From the NCBI GenBank assembly GCA_902611845.1, contig CACMAX010000001.1:145445-209444 (forward strand): 64,000 bases of DNA. The letters run 5' to 3'. The position numbers and the translations under genes were made by a program. A model generated the notes under the pieces. The model was not told the origin of the DNA, searched no databases, and saw nothing but the letters and a program-made list of their open reading frames with translations. This stretch comes from an uncultured Pelagibacteraceae bacterium. GTDB taxonomy: Bacteria; Pseudomonadota; Alphaproteobacteria; Pelagibacterales; Pelagibacteraceae. Every line of letters begins with the position of its first letter. Within the stretch, counting starts at the first letter, position 1. Positions 49,229-58,805 of the stretch are shown piece after piece.

Positions 49229-49659
49229 TGTTATTAAAATTTTTAGAAAAAATTGGAAGAAAAAAGGTAGTTTTAGATAGAGGGCCGTCTCACCCAAAAT
49301 TTAATAAAGCTAAACCATGGATGAATAGATATTATTTATTATTTAGGAATAGACCAAAATGGTTTCCATTTAATATATTAATTCATGAAATGTTGGATGA
49401 TGATCATGGAGATGGAGTTCATAATCATCTATTCCCTTATATTACAATAATTTTGAGAGGTGGTTATTGGGAAACTACTAAAAAAGGCAAGTTCTGGAGA
49501 AAGCCTGGATATATTGGATTTAGATCAGCCAATGCATATCATAGAGTAGACCTTGAGCCAGGAACAAGGCCAATGACAATTTTTATCTCTGGACCTTTTG
49601 GATTAAGAAAAGGACCAAGATCAGAATACGGTAGTGATTTTAATTCAAAAAAGAATTAA
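49228..49659 (+). CDS. Cupin-like protein of unknown function
   Basis: HDH/HNH-rich MLDDDHGDGVHNHLFPYITIILRGGYWE...YHRVDLEPG. Confidence 0.6.
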   Translation: MLLKFLEKIGRKKVVLDRGPSHPKFNKAKPWMNRYYLLFRNRPKWFPFNILIHEMLDDDHGDGVHNHLFPYITIILRGGYWETTKKGKFWRKPGYIGFRSANAYHRVDLEPGTRPMTIFISGPFGLRKGPRSEYGSDFNSKKN

Positions 49660-50714
49660 TGCAAAAAAGTTTTGTTAAAGAGTTTAAACTTTACTGCAAA
49701 AAAAAAAATCTAGATGTTAATTCTCATCAGATAAAACTCATAAAAACATTGGAGGAATTTTATAAATTAAACTACAAATCTTTTATATCAAAAATTTTAT
49801 CACAAAAAAATTATAAAAAAGGCTTTTATCTTTATGGAGATGTTGGTGTCGGCAAAACCATGATATTAGATTTTTTTTTCAACTTAGTTGAAGGTAAAAA
49901 ATTAAAACTTCACTTCAATGAGTTTATGCTTAGCTTTCACGACTTTGTTCACCAATCTAAAGATAAAAATGATGAAAATAAATTAAGTAAATTTGTTAAA
50001 AAATTAAAATCGAAAGCAAAATTAATATATTTCGACGAGTTTCAAGTTACAAATATTGTAGATGCAATGATACTTGGAAAATTATTTGATGAAATATTTA
50101 AAGAAGATTTAAAAATTATTGTAACATCTAATATAAAAATTGAAAATTTGTATAAAGATGGGTTGCAAAGAGATCAATTCAAACCTTTTATAAAAATAAT
50201 GCAAAAGCAATCATTTGAATATCAATTAAATATAGATGATGATTATAGAAAGTCCAAAGGTAATAAAACTCAAAGATATTACTCACCTTTAAATCAAGAA
50301 AACAATTTTAAAATAAACAAATTATTTAGAGTGATGACTAAAGATAAGGTTTTAAAAGAAAAGATTTTAAACATCAAAGGAAGAAAATTTATTTTAAAAA
50401 ATTTTTATGATGGAATTGTTCGATTAACTTTTAAAGAAGTATGTGATAAAAATTTAGGATCAGAAGATTATATAAAAATAGTAAAAAATTGTTTTTTTAT
50501 AGTTATGGAAAATGTACCAGCATTTAATGATTTAAACTCAAATCAACAACAAAGATTTATTACTTTTTTAGATATCGTGTATGATCAAAATATACCTATG
50601 GCTATTAGTGCAGAACAAAATATTGATAAACTTACATCATCAAAATTATTGGAAAAACCATTTAAGCGTACCATTAGCCGATTATATGAACTAACATCTA
50701 ATAAGCATTTATGA
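49659..50714 (+). CDS. zapE: AFG1/ZapE-family ATPase
   Basis: GFYLYGDVGVGKTMILDFFF, LIYFDEFQVTNIVDAMIL, FHDFVH. Confidence 0.92.
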   Translation: MQKSFVKEFKLYCKKKNLDVNSHQIKLIKTLEEFYKLNYKSFISKILSQKNYKKGFYLYGDVGVGKTMILDFFFNLVEGKKLKLHFNEFMLSFHDFVHQSKDKNDENKLSKFVKKLKSKAKLIYFDEFQVTNIVDAMILGKLFDEIFKEDLKIIVTSNIKIENLYKDGLQRDQFKPFIKIMQKQSFEYQLNIDDDYRKSKGNKTQRYYSPLNQENNFKINKLFRVMTKDKVLKEKILNIKGRKFILKNFYDGIVRLTFKEVCDKNLGSEDYIKIVKNCFFIVMENVPAFNDLNSNQQQRFITFLDIVYDQNIPMAISAEQNIDKLTSSKLLEKPFKRTISRLYELTSNKHL

Positions 50715-51130
50715 GACAAGAATTTTTTAATCTTGAACTTAAAACAAATGGTCAAAAATTATATGAATTTACCAATCAAACGATAGACTGGATAAATAAA
50801 AACAATTTTAATAATGGTATTTTAAATTTAAGCATACAGCACACTAGTGCATCTTTAATTGTTCAAGAAAATGCTGATCCTGATGTTCAATCAGATTTAA
50901 TTAATTATTTTGATAAAATTGCTCCAATGGATAATAAATTATATATTCATACAATAGAAGGTAAGGATGATATGCCAGCTCATATAAAGTCAGCTTTAAC
51001 TAACAATCAAATATCCCTCAGTATAAAAAACAAACAACTTTTGTTAGGAACTTGGCAAGGAATTTACCTTTTTGAACATAGGTTAGCTTCTACAAAAAGG
51101 CTTATTATTCATCATTTTATTGGAGATTAA
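50711..51130 (+). CDS. YjbQ/UPF0047 family protein
   Basis: LSIQHTSASLIVQENADPDVQSDL, GTWQGIYLFEHR. Confidence 0.92.
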   Translation: MRQEFFNLELKTNGQKLYEFTNQTIDWINKNNFNNGILNLSIQHTSASLIVQENADPDVQSDLINYFDKIAPMDNKLYIHTIEGKDDMPAHIKSALTNNQISLSIKNKQLLLGTWQGIYLFEHRLASTKRLIIHHFIGD

Positions 51131-52549
51131 TTAATTTTTTAAAGTTTGAAATGCTTTTAGAGCTGCGTTTCTAGCTTCTTCATGTACGACTATTGGGGAA
51201 GGGTAATCAGAACCAATTTTAGTTTTTATAGCTTCCTGATATTTAGTTTCCATTTCCCATGGTTTATGAATAAATTTACTTGGAACTCTCTCTAATTCAG
51301 GTACCCATTTTTTTACATACAAACCTTGTTTATCAAATTTTTCACCCTGCAATATAGGATTAAAAATTCTAAAATAAGGGGCTGCATCTGCGCCACAGCC
51401 AGCAACCCATTGCCATTGTGCAACATTGTTTGCTTCATTAAAATCTAACAAACAATTTCTAAAATATTTTTCACCCTCTTTCCAATTAATTCTTAAATGT
51501 TTGACAAGAAAAGAACCAACTACCATTCTAATTCTATTATGCATCCAACCTGTTTCATAAAGTTGTCTCATCCCAGCATCAACAATTGGATATCCAGTCA
51601 TACCATTTTTCCAAGCTTTCAAATTTTTTGCATTTTTATCCCATGGAAATTTATCAAATTCTTTTCTTAAATTACCTTTTAGCATTTGAGGGAAGTAATT
51701 AATCAAACTATGAGAAAATTCTCTCCATCCTAATTCATTTAGATATTTTTTAACGCTAATATTTTTTGATTTATATTTATAACATTTGTCCCAAATATTA
51801 CTTACGTGTATTTGACCATTTCTTATAAATGGTGAAAGTTTTGATGAACCATTTATAGCTGGATAATCTCTATCAACTCCATATTTCAACATTCTATTTT
51901 CGATAAAATCATTTAAATATTTTTCGGATTGTTTTTCTGTTGGGTCCCAATATTTTTCAAATTTTTTATACCAATTTTTCTTTGGCAAAATTTGATCTGG
52001 AACATTATTATTTTTGAATAATTTTATTTTGCTCTTAGCTCTTTTTACGTTTAATGATTTGCTTGGGATACTATCCAAGTAAATTTGCTCTCCAATTCTC
52101 CAAAATGGACTATAAACTTTATAAGGGCTTCCATCATCTTTTGTAACATTATTAAATTCATTAAGAACATTTCCTTTAAAGCATCTTGAGAGTATTTTAT
52201 TTTTTTCAAAAATTTTAATGAGATCATAATCTAACTTTAATTGAGATGGCTCATATATTTTATTCCAAAAAATAGAAATTTCTTGTTTGCCTTTGATTTT
52301 ACTAAAAAAAGTTATCTCATCAGAAAATACTAATTCTAATTCAATATTGTATTTTATTAACTCATTTTTAAAATTGATTAAAGATTTACTTACCCACCAT
52401 TTTTGTGCTTCTCTAATATTATCGAAATTTTCCTTGTTATAAATATATAATGCTGTGACAGTATCATAATTATTTGTTGCATAAGATAACGCAGAATTAT
52501 TTTTTATTCTAAAATCGTCTCTTATCCAAACAACAGCTTTTTTTGACAT
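51131..52549 (-). CDS. phrB: Deoxyribodipyrimidine photolyase
   Basis: VWIRDDFRIKNNSAL; TGYPIVDAGMRQLYETGWMHNRIRMVVGSFLVKHLRINW; NNVAQWQWVAGCGADAAPYFRIFNP. Confidence 0.95.
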   Translation of the reverse strand: MSKKAVVWIRDDFRIKNNSALSYATNNYDTVTALYIYNKENFDNIREAQKWWVSKSLINFKNELIKYNIELELVFSDEITFFSKIKGKQEISIFWNKIYEPSQLKLDYDLIKIFEKNKILSRCFKGNVLNEFNNVTKDDGSPYKVYSPFWRIGEQIYLDSIPSKSLNVKRAKSKIKLFKNNNVPDQILPKKNWYKKFEKYWDPTEKQSEKYLNDFIENRMLKYGVDRDYPAINGSSKLSPFIRNGQIHVSNIWDKCYKYKSKNISVKKYLNELGWREFSHSLINYFPQMLKGNLRKEFDKFPWDKNAKNLKAWKNGMTGYPIVDAGMRQLYETGWMHNRIRMVVGSFLVKHLRINWKEGEKYFRNCLLDFNEANNVAQWQWVAGCGADAAPYFRIFNPILQGEKFDKQGLYVKKWVPELERVPSKFIHKPWEMETKYQEAIKTKIGSDYPSPIVVHEEARNAALKAFQTLKN

Positions 52550-52554
52550 ATGAT

Positions 52555-53688
52555 TTACTTTCTGCCTTTAGATAGCAATTGTTTGTAAAGTTTTACATCT
52601 GCATTACCTTCGCATCCAATAACTAAAACGTTAGATTTTTCGTTAAGATTTATTAATTTCTTTGTTTTAGGATTATTACAGAGACTTATAAGACTGATAA
52701 TTCCTGGTGTAGCACATTCACCACCTATTATTGATCTTTTACTCAGTTTCTTGTCTTTAAGCATTGCAACAGTTTTAGGAACTTTTGAGTCATTTACAGT
52801 GACACAACAATCACTAGCCTTTTTTAATACATGCCAAGGTATGAGAGACATTTCATTGCATGACATACCACCCATTATACTTTCTTTTTTTATTTTAATT
52901 TTTTTTAAACTTTTGCTTTTTATGCTTTGAAGTACACAATCAGCTCCATCAGGTTCAACTATTATTATTTTAGGAATTCTCTTGAAATATTTTGCAACTC
53001 CTGCAACTACACCTGCTGCCATGCCACCAACGCCAGCTTGAAGGAATATATGTGTAATATAATGCGTAGTTTGTTTTGAAATTTCTTTAATCATAATTGA
53101 ATAACCAGCCATAGTTAGCAAAGGAACATAACTATAATTCTTCGTAGATACATCTTGAACAATATTCCAATTATTCTTTTTTGATAATTTTTTACACTCG
53201 TTTAATGAGTTTTCGTAATTACCTTTTACCCGAATTACATCAGCTCCAAATTTTTCAATTTCTTTTACTCTTGCTTCACTTACATATTGACTAACAAATA
53301 TTTTACATTGTAAACCCAACCTTTGAGCGCCCCAAGCAACTGATCTACCATGATTTCCAGCTGTTGCAGATGATATTATTACATTTTTTTTCCTTTTAGA
53401 TATTTTTTCTACAGCATATGCTCCACCTAAAGCTTTAAATGATTTTAAATGAAATCTTTTCGACTCATCTTTGTAAAAAATATTATTAAGTTTTAAATTT
53501 TTGTTTAGTTTCTCTAATTTTAATAATGGTGTTTTTTTATAGTTTTTCCACTTAGATATAGAATTAAACGCGTCAGTGATTATTTTTGACGAAATGATAT
53601 TTAAAATATGGTTTCGATTAAAATTATAATTTTTATTCGATAAAAATTTTGTAAGTTTCCATTTTCTATAACTATCAAAGCTTTTCAC
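52555..53688 (-). CDS. PLP-dependent diaminopropionate ammonia-lyase-like enzyme
   Basis: DESKRFHLKSFKALGGAYAVEKI PLP lysine region; SSATAGNHGRSVAWGAQRLG. Confidence 0.8.
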   Translation of the reverse strand: MKSFDSYRKWKLTKFLSNKNYNFNRNHILNIISSKIITDAFNSISKWKNYKKTPLLKLEKLNKNLKLNNIFYKDESKRFHLKSFKALGGAYAVEKISKRKKNVIISSATAGNHGRSVAWGAQRLGLQCKIFVSQYVSEARVKEIEKFGADVIRVKGNYENSLNECKKLSKKNNWNIVQDVSTKNYSYVPLLTMAGYSIMIKEISKQTTHYITHIFLQAGVGGMAAGVVAGVAKYFKRIPKIIIVEPDGADCVLQSIKSKSLKKIKIKKESIMGGMSCNEMSLIPWHVLKKASDCCVTVNDSKVPKTVAMLKDKKLSKRSIIGGECATPGIISLISLCNNPKTKKLINLNEKSNVLVIGCEGNADVKLYKQLLSKGRK

Positions 53689-53689
53689 T

Positions 53690-55015
53690 TTAACAGTCTA
53701 GAGTATTCTGTCTTTCCCATTTTGTAATTGGTTTGGACTTATCAAATTTTTCGTTATCATTAAAATCTTTTAATTCCGAAGTCCTTAACTTGACATAACT
53801 TTTAATTACTTCTTTTCCAAATGCTTTATTCATTTCTTTATTATTTTCAATTTTATCAAGAGAATCTTTTAGTTCATTTGGTAATTTAGAAAGGTTTGGA
53901 TATTTTTTATAATCCTCATACATATTACAAAAAAGAGGTTTGCCAGGATTAATTCTTTTATTTAATCCCTCCATTCCTGCAGCTAATACACTAGCTTGAA
54001 GTAAATAAGGATTTGCGGATCCATCCATAAGTCTTAATTCAAATCTTCCTGGATCAGGAACCCTTATCATATGTGTACGGTTATTTCCTGTATATGATAT
54101 ACTGCTTGGAGACCATGTGGCACCAGATTTTGTTGGTGCAGCATTTATTCGTCTGTAACTATTTATTGTTGGATTAAAAAAAGTAGATAAGGATGAAGCA
54201 TGTTTCATGATGCCTCCTAAAAAGTTATAAGCTGTCTTGCTTAGCCCAAGCTTATCATGTTTATCAAGAAAGATATTTTTCTTTCCTTTCCATAAAGAAA
54301 TATGTGCATGACATCCGTTACCAGTTAAATTTTCAAAAGGTTTTGGCATAAATGTTGCTCTCAAATCATGCTTTTCTGCAATAGTTTTAACCATAAATTT
54401 AAAAAAAGTGTGTCTATCAGCAGTTTTTAGACAATCTGAATAATCCCAATTCATTTCAAATTGCCCATTAGCATCTTCATGGTCATTTTGATAAGGACCC
54501 CATCCCATTTCAATCATACAATCACAAATTTCTTTTATAAGCTCATATCTTCTCATTAGTGAAGACTGGTCATAACAAGGTTTAGATTGAGTATCTCTAT
54601 TATCAGCAATTGTGTTCCCATCAGGAGAAATCAAAAAATACTCACACTCCACACCTGACTTCATGCTGTATCCCAATTCAGATAATTTTTTTATTTGTTT
54701 TTTTAACATCACTCTTGGTGAAGCATCGACTGGTTTACCATTCATCCATAAATCCGAAGCCAACCAACCAACTTCTTTATTCCATGGTAGTTGAATTAAA
54801 CTGTCAGGATCAGGTATTGCAAACATATCAGAGTCAGCTGGCGTCATATCTAACCAAGCTGCAAATCCAGCAAATCCAGCACCATTTACTTGCATATCTT
54901 TTATCGCATGAGCAGGAACCAATTTTGATCTTAATACACCAAATAAATCTACAAAACTTATTAAAAAATATTTAATTTTTTTTTGTTTTGAAATTTTAAA
55001 TAAATTTTTTGCCAT
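53690..55015 (-). CDS. GlnT/glutamine synthetase type III-like enzyme
   Basis: ECEYFL, NDHEDANGQFEMNW, GNGCHAHISLW, NRTHMIRVPDPGRFELRLMDGSANPYL. Confidence 0.88.
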   Translation of the reverse strand: MAKNLFKISKQKKIKYFLISFVDLFGVLRSKLVPAHAIKDMQVNGAGFAGFAAWLDMTPADSDMFAIPDPDSLIQLPWNKEVGWLASDLWMNGKPVDASPRVMLKKQIKKLSELGYSMKSGVECEYFLISPDGNTIADNRDTQSKPCYDQSSLMRRYELIKEICDCMIEMGWGPYQNDHEDANGQFEMNWDYSDCLKTADRHTFFKFMVKTIAEKHDLRATFMPKPFENLTGNGCHAHISLWKGKKNIFLDKHDKLGLSKTAYNFLGGIMKHASSLSTFFNPTINSYRRINAAPTKSGATWSPSSISYTGNNRTHMIRVPDPGRFELRLMDGSANPYLLQASVLAAGMEGLNKRINPGKPLFCNMYEDYKKYPNLSKLPNELKDSLDKIENNKEMNKAFGKEVIKSYVKLRTSELKDFNDNEKFDKSKPITKWERQNTLDC

Positions 55016-55032
55016 CTAATAACGTAACACAA

Positions 55033-55197
55033 TTATTTAAAAAATGATAAAAAGAAATCTTTGTAATAAATTAAATTTACACCAATAATAATTAATATTG
55101 CTATAATTACTCCATACTTTGCTTTTGGCCATGCAAGACGTGCCATTTTGCTAGGAGTTTTATTTTCATTTTGATTATTTTCTTCAGAATTTTGCAT
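55033..55197 (-). CDS. Small single-TM protein (54 aa from ATG at 55197)
   Basis: MQNSEENNQNENKTPSKMARLAWPKAKYGVIIAILIIIGVNLIYYKDFFLSFFK; the longer ORF start reads through a terminator hairpin. Confidence 0.6.
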   Translation of the reverse strand: MQNSEENNQNENKTPSKMARLAWPKAKYGVIIAILIIIGVNLIYYKDFFLSFFK

Positions 55198-55205
55198 TAA
55201 AAAAA

Positions 55206-55235
55206 AAGAGGGCACAGTATTTCATGCACCCTCTT
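55206..55235 (-). terminator. Intrinsic terminator downstream of the amtB/73-aa gene pair
   Basis: Minus strand AAGAGGGTGCA-TGAAATAC-TGTGCCCTCTT followed by T-tract; 11-bp stem with two G-U pairs. Confidence 0.82.
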
Positions 55236-55242
55236 AAAAGTT

Positions 55243-55464
55243 TTAACCGTCTGTTATATTACTCTTCCAGTCGTTAGCACTTGGTTTTTTTCTGACAATT
55301 GCATTCATCTTACCATCTTCTTGTTTAGATGAAATAATATGCCAGCCAACCCAAATAAGAATTGCTATTATAACTAGCACTCCTTCCGAACCAACACCTG
55401 GATAGACAGATCCTTGTACCTCAGAGGCACTTAAATGATCTATCCAATTTGATACTGTTGCCAT
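55243..55464 (-). CDS. Small single-TM protein following amtB (73 aa)
   Basis: MATVSNWIDHLSASEVQGSVYPGVGSEGVLVIIAILIWVGWHIISSKQ...; 13-bp gap after amtB stop. Confidence 0.7.
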   Translation of the reverse strand: MATVSNWIDHLSASEVQGSVYPGVGSEGVLVIIAILIWVGWHIISSKQEDGKMNAIVRKKPSANDWKSNITDG

Positions 55465-55477
55465 TTACATACCTCCT

Positions 55478-56878
55478 TTATCTACTGGCCGAGACTACAG
55501 CTTTTTCGTCTTCTTTAGCCTCTTCCATAATTGTATAGTCAAGTCCTGCAAGTTCTACTTCTCTTGGTATTCTTAATTTACCCATTCCGTGAAGAACTTT
55601 TGCAATTATATATCCAGGAAGCATACCTAGTACAAAAAACATTATTATTGCACCGATAAACATTCCAAGAGGATTAATTGCTGCATAATTAGTTCCATCC
55701 CACATAGCTCCAACACTGTATCCAGATGAAGGATAACCATTTAAAACGAAACCACATATCACAAGACCAACAAATCCAGCATAACCATGAACAGCTACTG
55801 CTCCAACTGCATCGTCGATTTTATATTTTTTCTCGACCCAGTAATGCATTTTGTAAGCTATAACTACTCCGATCATACCGATTATCATTGATTGTATTGG
55901 ATGATATAAATCATTACCTGCAGATGCACATATTATTCCCGCAAGTCCTGATGAATAAGTCCAGAAGGGATCTCCCTTCGAGATCACATATCCTGCTAAC
56001 AACCCTCCAGATAACGACATTAAAAAGTTCATCGTTATTCCGCTAAGTGTGGTTGGAGTTAGGTAGATGTTCGTTGCAGTAAAGAAAGTTACACCTTCCA
56101 TACCATATTCTGGTCCAAGATCATAAATCGGAACATTACATGCTGCGTAAAAGCCCCAAAAACCTGTATAGATTAAGAATAATCCAACAGTCACTAACCA
56201 AGGATTTCTTGGTCCAATGTTTCTTGGTTCTCCGCTAGATGAAAATTTTCCAATTCTTGGTCCTAAAACAATTAGAACACCTAAGGCAAAACCTCCGGCA
56301 ATTGCGTGAATTACTCCGGAAGCGTAAGCATCGTGATATCCTAATATTTTTAACATCCATCCATCAAAATGCCATCCCCATGAAGCATCTATTGTCCAGA
56401 AAACAGATCCAATTGCAATTGCAAGTATTCCAAATGCAAAAGTAGTTATCCTTTCAATAACCGCTCCAGATACAATTGAAGCTGCAGTCCATGAAAATAA
56501 TAAAAAGGCTGCCCAGAAGACACCCATTATATGATCATTAAGATTTACGGCCATCAATGCATTTGTAGGGTTAGCAAGATCATTTCCACCAAATCCACCT
56601 CCAAGAACTAGACCGGTGCTTTCGGTCATAATTGAAGGAGCTAATCCGGGTCCTGTTGGAAATGCCCAGTATATCCACCAACCAAAGAAAAACCATGTGA
56701 CTGTTACCAGTGGTATCAGCATTGTATTTTTCATAAGAGTGTGTTGGTGATGTTTGTAACGAGATGCCCCAACTTCATACATACAGAAACCCACGTGGAT
56801 CAAAAACATAAGAACCACAGTTACCCAATAGTAAAATTCTGTAAATAAGGTTGTGAGAGCACCTAATTGATCAGTCAT
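55478..56878 (-). CDS. amtB: Ammonium (or methylammonium) transporter
   Basis: Twin-His segments ASGVIHAIAGG and AVAVHGYAGFVGL; 11-TM Amt architecture; IEGLD-like tail VELAGLDYT. Confidence 0.95.
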   Translation of the reverse strand: MTDQLGALTTLFTEFYYWVTVVLMFLIHVGFCMYEVGASRYKHHQHTLMKNTMLIPLVTVTWFFFGWWIYWAFPTGPGLAPSIMTESTGLVLGGGFGGNDLANPTNALMAVNLNDHIMGVFWAAFLLFSWTAASIVSGAVIERITTFAFGILAIAIGSVFWTIDASWGWHFDGWMLKILGYHDAYASGVIHAIAGGFALGVLIVLGPRIGKFSSSGEPRNIGPRNPWLVTVGLFLIYTGFWGFYAACNVPIYDLGPEYGMEGVTFFTATNIYLTPTTLSGITMNFLMSLSGGLLAGYVISKGDPFWTYSSGLAGIICASAGNDLYHPIQSMIIGMIGVVIAYKMHYWVEKKYKIDDAVGAVAVHGYAGFVGLVICGFVLNGYPSSGYSVGAMWDGTNYAAINPLGMFIGAIIMFFVLGMLPGYIIAKVLHGMGKLRIPREVELAGLDYTIMEEAKEDEKAVVSASR

Positions 56879-56994
56879 ATTTCTCTCTCCTATTAATAGT
56901 TAATAGACTCTATGAAATTTTTTTTACGCTGACAATTTTATTTTATTTATAAAAAGTAGAAGTTAATAATTATTTTATCAACTTGAAATTGAAA

Positions 56995-57405
56995 TTAGAA
57001 TTTTAAATATGCTTTTTTTAGGTCAACCAAAGGATGATTCGGGGACATTTGAAACTTTACCAATAATTCTCTAGCTATCATATCTCTATCCTGCTGATTA
57101 TTAGGTAATTTTATTTTACTTGGTATCGTTACCCAACCGTTAGCATTTCTATCGAATACAGCAGGTCTATTTTCTTCATAACCCATATGTACATCTTCTA
57201 ACCAATTAAGATCATCCCAACCCATAGCTTCTATATATTTTTTTAAAAATGGAGTTAGTCGACTATAGTCAGGCAAAAGATTAACGTCATATCGATAGCC
57301 AATTGTTTGGCCAATCATTTTTTCTCTTGCAGTTTCTTTTTTCTTTCCTAATTGACCTTTGATCTCTTTTGATTTGACTTTTTTCTTACCTTTTTTCTTT
57401 GGCAT
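56995..57405 (-). CDS. Uncharacterised 136-aa protein with Lys-rich N-terminus, downstream of MgsC-like gene
   Basis: Tight junction (8 bp) with upstream gene; no recognised family. Confidence 0.65.
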   Translation of the reverse strand: MPKKKGKKKVKSKEIKGQLGKKKETAREKMIGQTIGYRYDVNLLPDYSRLTPFLKKYIEAMGWDDLNWLEDVHMGYEENRPAVFDRNANGWVTIPSKIKLPNNQQDRDMIARELLVKFQMSPNHPLVDLKKAYLKF

Positions 57406-57413
57406 ATTTGCTA

Positions 57414-58805
57414 TTAGATTTTATGGAAATCTTTAACTCCTACTGTATGATTTGTTCCTGCAAGAGGTACTTTAGCTAAAGCAGAAGCCTCCATTGTTAA
57501 TGCAGCCATATCTTCTGGCTCTAGCGAGTGAATATTTGTTTTTCCACATGCTCTAGCCAACAATTGAGCCTCCAATGTCATTGCGTGCAAATAGTTATAT
57601 ACTCTTAATGCAGCGTCATCAGGATTTAATCTTTTTCTTAATTTAGGATCTTGAGTAGCAACTCCTACCGGACATCTACCCGTGTGACAGTGATAGCAAT
57701 GACCTGCGGGAACACCCATTTCTTTTTCAAAGTTAGATTCTGGTATTTCCTTATTGCAATTTAAAGCCACCATTGCGCCTGTTCCGATTGCAATTGCGTC
57801 TGCACCAAGTGCTAAAGCTTTAGCCATATCTGCTCCATCTCTAACGCCACCTGCATAAATTAAAGTTACTTTTCCAGTTTTACCTACATCATCCAAAGCT
57901 CTTCTTGCTTCTCTAATTCCAGCAATTCCTGGTATACCTGTGTTTGCAGCTGCAATGTGTGGTCCAGCACCTGTTGAACCTTCCATTCCATCAAGATAAA
58001 TTGAATCTGGATCACATTTTGCTGCCATCCTTACATCATCATACACTTTAGCTGCTCCAAGTTTTAATTGAATTGGCACTTTGTTTTTTGTTAATTCTCT
58101 AAGCTCTTGAACTTTTAAAGCTAAATCATCTGGACCCAGCCAATCAGGATGTCTTGCTGGAGATCTTTGATCAATACCCGCAGGTAGCGATCTCATTTCT
58201 GCAACTTGGTCAGTAACTTTTTGACCCATCAAATGACCACCCATTCCAACTTTTTGTCCTTGTCCAATAAATACCTCAATTCCATCAGCTAGTTGTGCAT
58301 GGTGTGGGTTAAAACCGTATCTTGATTGTATGCACTGATAAAACCATTTTTCTGAATATCTTCTCTCATCTGGTATCATACCACCTTCACCAGAACATGT
58401 TGCGCTACCAGCCATTGTAGCACCTCTAGCTAATGCAGTTTTTGCTTCATAAGATAAAGCTCCAAAACTCATTCCCGTTATGTAAACTGGAATATCAAGT
58501 TCAATTGGATTTTCACATCTTGGACCAATAATAGTTTTGGTCTCACATTTTTCTCTGTAACCTTCAATAACAAATCTTGTTAATGTCCCTGGCAAGAAAA
58601 CTAGATCATCAAAAGTAGGTATCTTTTTCATCAAAGCCATTCCTCTCATTCTGTATCTTCCTAATTCCGCTTTGATATGAATGTCGTCCATAACTTCAGG
58701 AGTAAAAATAGCGTTGTGTCCTAACAAACTTTTGTTTCTTGAAGCTATTCCATTACCATTAGAATGTCCGTTTGACTTTCCATTACCATTTTTTTTCTTT
58801 GCCAT
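57414..58805 (-). CDS. mgsC: Glutamate synthase large-subunit-like FMN/FeS protein (GlxD; N-methylglutamate synthase subunit C-like)
   Basis: YITGMSFGALSYEAKTALARGA, CYHCHTGRCPVGVATQDPKLRKRL. Confidence 0.88.
   Translation of the reverse strand: MAKKKNGNGKSNGHSNGNGIASRNKSLLGHNAIFTPEVMDDIHIKAELGRYRMRGMALMKKIPTFDDLVFLPGTLTRFVIEGYREKCETKTIIGPRCENPIELDIPVYITGMSFGALSYEAKTALARGATMAGSATCSGEGGMIPDERRYSEKWFYQCIQSRYGFNPHHAQLADGIEVFIGQGQKVGMGGHLMGQKVTDQVAEMRSLPAGIDQRSPARHPDWLGPDDLALKVQELRELTKNKVPIQLKLGAAKVYDDVRMAAKCDPDSIYLDGMEGSTGAGPHIAAANTGIPGIAGIREARRALDDVGKTGKVTLIYAGGVRDGADMAKALALGADAIAIGTGAMVALNCNKEIPESNFEKEMGVPAGHCYHCHTGRCPVGVATQDPKLRKRLNPDDAALRVYNYLHAMTLEAQLLARACGKTNIHSLEPEDMAALTMEASALAKVPLAGTNHTVGVKDFHKI

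Noticed and set aside
54610-54975. 121-aa and 60-aa ORFs antisense to the GlnT-like gene
   Set aside because: Two conflicting frames opposite a conserved enzyme; composition is not protein-like.
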